From positions 1 through 17,280 of the forward strand of contig JAPOYQ010000478.1 in assembly GCA_026706505.1 (NCBI GenBank): DNA of 17,280 nt, read 5' to 3'. Both the position numbers and the translations under genes were made by a program. The stretch is from Gemmatimonadota bacterium. GTDB taxonomy: Bacteria > Latescibacterota > UBA2968 > UBA8231. Of this stretch, positions 15,402 through 17,280 are shown one piece after another; the first letter of the stretch is position 1, and every line of letters begins with the position of its first letter. The notes under the pieces were generated by a model that was not told the origin of the DNA, ran no database searches, and saw only the letters and a list, made by a program, of their open reading frames with translations.

Positions 15402-17159
15402 CTACCGGTCCCATGGGAACGCAAACATCGGTCCATTGGCATACCGCTGCATCCCGATCTCCAACGTCTCCCCAGCTCCCGGCGCTAGCTCCACTGCAAA
15501 GGACGAGTCGTCTATCGCGGTTTCCTTCCCGCCCACGCGCACGCTCGTAAACTGGTGCTCGGCGTAGGCTCCGCCCTGTACGATTACTTCGCGCCCGGCC
15601 ACTGGGTCTGTGTTTACCAGCGTCAGCGTCATGGAGTCGGCACCGAGCCGTTCCACTAGCGCCCCTACGCCCTCGGGCATTCCCGCCCGCCCGGCCTGCG
15701 GATCGAAGTAGCGCACTCGGCAGTGCAGCGGCGAGCCGTGGCGCGGTGTCAGCCCGCCCATCATGAGTTGGGTCAGCCCGCTCGGGATGGCCGGATTGAA
15801 TGGGTTGGGATTGTCCGACAGCCGAGTGTCCGGCGTCGTTGGGTCGCGGCGTACCTTCTCCATCTGCTCGCGGAGGCGGGCAAAGTCGGCCTGTAGCGCC
15901 GCTTCGGGGTAGGTGGAGGCGCGTCCCTCCAAGAAGCCGAACCAGCCGCTGTCCACGTTTAGCCGGCTCAGATCGGTCCGGTCCATCGACCAGTAGTACA
16001 CCTCTTGTGCTCCGTGCGCGTACTTTGCCGGCTGGAACTCGTACCAGCCGTCGTCTCCGTACATATGCGGGTACATCATCTGCCCGTCGATTTCTTTCCC
16101 GTTGGCGTTGATTTTGTCGATCATCTGCCGCCACACATCGACGAATTGCTGCTCGCCCGACAGCAACAGCGCGTTGCCAAAGCCCGAAATCCCCAGTCCG
16201 TGTGTGTTGCGGCTGGCCATCGCCCCGGTCTGGGGTACTTCGACGGTAAAGGCCCAGCCGTAACACCCGCCGTACCACTTGCCGTCGCACTCGCCGCCGA
16301 TGGTCCCATCGAGTCCGATATTAGTGGGGATGATCCCGTCGTTGGCGAGCGTGCGCTGCCGCCAAGCTTCGACGTATTCGAGTACCCAGTCCTTATATTG
16401 GTCCTCGCCCGTCAGCGCGTACGCGTTTAGCCCCAAGGCCGTTGCCACCATGTTCTGCGGATGGTCGCCGACGACGTCGGTGTAGTCTTTGAAGTGGGCC
16501 AGCATCTCCTCGAAGTTGCGCTCTCCGTGCAGGGGAATAAAGCGCTCCTGCACCTCGTCGAGCGGATCGCCGGCCCAGTCGAGCGCCGTGGCCTTGCGCA
16601 GCAGCGGTCCGCGGCTGCCGTTGAACAGGCTCTTGATGATTTTGTGTTCGGGATCGTAGTTGGGTGCCTGCGGGTCGTCGCCCATGTAAAATCCTGCGTA
16701 GCGCCGCACCCGCTGCTCAAAGGCTTGCTCGCGTGGATTCATCAGCCCGTGCAGGTTGAATGTCGTCAGCCCTTCCCCGTTGTGTACCCAGTCGAACATC
16801 ACTGGGAATTCGCGATAGTACATCCCGTCCCGAGTAAAGGGCACCTCCGTGGTTTTGGCCTCGGTGTATTGCTTGAGATGCCCCTCCCATGCCAACTGGC
16901 ACATATCGTACAGATGGGCCCCGCCGCCCAGCACGTAGAGCACGGGCCAGTGGACCAAATTCTCGATGGCGTCGTCCGGCCCATCGTTGCCGCCCCAGCG
17001 CGGGATGCATTCTAAATACCCCCGCTCGTCGAAGTATTTGTCGAAAAATTCTGTGCATCCTCTAGTTTGTGCCCGAATCAGTTCCCATTCCAGCAGCGCC
17101 CAAGCGGGCGGTGGCATTGGCGTGTCAATGGCGATGGCGCGGGGATTTAGATAGCTCAT
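15402..17159 (-). CDS. Unrecognised 585-residue cytoplasmic protein, helical body with C-terminal beta domain
   Basis: The frame opens at 17273, but ATG 17159 (MSYLNPRAIAIDTPMPPPAW) is preferred because AAAGGAGC precedes it at ideal spacing. No signal peptide or membrane segment is visible. The body is mostly helical and rich in Trp, Tyr, His, Gly and acidic residues: IPRWGGNDGPDDAIENLVHW (~55), WEGHLKQYTEAKTTEVPFTRDGMY, FNGSRGPLLRKATALDWAGD, GDHPQNMVATALGLNAYALTG and MYPHMYGDDGWYEF. The last ~80 residues look like beta strands (SMTLTLVNTDPVAG, EHQFTSVRVGG). A helical barrel plus beta-sandwich is common in (alpha/alpha)6 glycoside hydrolases and polysaccharide lyases, so a carbohydrate role is possible. 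I recall similar proteins only as hypothetical ones in Latescibacterota-like genomes, and I assign no reaction. It lies 60 bases upstream of the antitoxin on the same strand. Confidence 0.85.
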   Translation of the reverse strand: MSYLNPRAIAIDTPMPPPAWALLEWELIRAQTRGCTEFFDKYFDERGYLECIPRWGGNDGPDDAIENLVHWPVLYVLGGGAHLYDMCQLAWEGHLKQYTEAKTTEVPFTRDGMYYREFPVMFDWVHNGEGLTTFNLHGLMNPREQAFEQRVRRYAGFYMGDDPQAPNYDPEHKIIKSLFNGSRGPLLRKATALDWAGDPLDEVQERFIPLHGERNFEEMLAHFKDYTDVVGDHPQNMVATALGLNAYALTGEDQYKDWVLEYVEAWRQRTLANDGIIPTNIGLDGTIGGECDGKWYGGCYGWAFTVEVPQTGAMASRNTHGLGISGFGNALLLSGEQQFVDVWRQMIDKINANGKEIDGQMMYPHMYGDDGWYEFQPAKYAHGAQEVYYWSMDRTDLSRLNVDSGWFGFLEGRASTYPEAALQADFARLREQMEKVRRDPTTPDTRLSDNPNPFNPAIPSGLTQLMMGGLTPRHGSPLHCRVRYFDPQAGRAGMPEGVGALVERLGADSMTLTLVNTDPVAGREVIVQGGAYAEHQFTSVRVGGKETAIDDSSFAVELAPGAGETLEIGMQRYANGPMFAFPWDR

Positions 17160-17164
17160 GGATC

Positions 17165-17172
17165 GCTCCTTT
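17165..17172 (-). promoter_or_regulatory. Shine-Dalgarno deciding the start of the 585-residue protein
   Basis: AAAGGAGC on the minus strand places AGGAG 6 bases before ATG 17159. The open frame continues upstream to 17273 but through a hairpin and without a comparable site. Confidence 0.8.
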
Positions 17173-17192
17173 GTGGTAAATAGGCTGTGTGC

Positions 17193-17222
17193 GTCTGGCG
17201 GTACAATTTTGCACCGCCAGAC
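17193..17222. promoter_or_regulatory. Perfect 10-bp palindrome in the leader of the 585-residue gene
   Basis: GTCTGGCGGT (17193-17202) and ACCGCCAGAC (17213-17222) are exact inverted repeats separated by 10 bases. The structure starts 33 bases upstream of the ATG. No T-run follows on either strand, so an intrinsic terminator is unlikely; an operator for a dimeric regulator or a leader hairpin fits better. The remaining bases to the window edge show no other gene. Confidence 0.6.
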
Positions 17223-17280
17223 CGCGAGTTCGTGCCCCGTAATGAGCGTCATGGTCAGCGCAAGGTCAACCAAACGCCGC

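Noticed and set aside
15181..16290. 369-residue minus-strand open frame
   Set aside because: It overlaps the well-supported 585-residue gene and the antitoxin in another frame and is Arg/Gly-rich without domains.
17193..17222. Intrinsic terminator
   Set aside because: The stem is strong but no T-run follows on either strand, and it lies in the leader of a gene rather than after one.

Overview
The window reads as a chromosomal piece (roughly 55-60 % GC by eye) of an uncultivated Gram-negative heterotroph. Gram-negative character rests on a Tsx-like outer-membrane channel, a TPR protein with a lipoprotein-like leader and several Sec signal peptides. The mix of CRTAC1-type FG-GAP/ASPIC proteins, a membrane-bound 'spermidine synthase-like' fusion, a DUF6785-type membrane protein and an unusual 585-residue helical protein is what I associate from memory with Latescibacterota, Poribacteria and similar marine or sponge lineages. 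That placement is an impression, not a search result. No RNA genes, insertion sequences, phage genes or CRISPR arrays were seen, and no gene-free stretch exceeds about 175 bases.

Left block (1-5048, all minus strand, read right to left): a secreted FG-GAP/ASPIC protein, then a two-half membrane protein fused to a spermidine-synthase-like methyltransferase fold, then, 5 bases further on, a DUF6785-type membrane protein cut by the window edge. The last two are almost certainly co-transcribed.

Middle block (5049-12536, plus strand): a divergent promoter region, then a secreted protein joining 20 tandem 11-residue pentapeptide-type repeats to an FG-GAP/ASPIC module, then a 17-repeat TPR protein 16 bases downstream with a clear Shine-Dalgarno. 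After a gap come a Tsx-like channel and an NCS2 nucleobase-type permease carrying a C-terminal domain that resembles a degenerate anti-sigma-factor ATPase. The channel and permease could form an uptake route across both membranes.

Right block (12555-17280, minus strand): a third FG-GAP/ASPIC protein with an N-terminal TPR-like region, a small toxin-antitoxin pair (RelE/ParE-type toxin, HicB-like antitoxin), and the 585-residue protein of unrecognised family, whose leader contains a perfect 10-bp palindrome. Two interleaved inverted repeats just before the antitoxin gene enclose its Shine-Dalgarno and start codon and could fold as a pseudoknot or act as an operator.

The strongest leads are that antitoxin leader, the 11-residue repeat array fused to a CRTAC1-type module, the transporter/ATPase-like fusion, and the clustering of three FG-GAP/ASPIC proteins of different architecture within about 10 kb.
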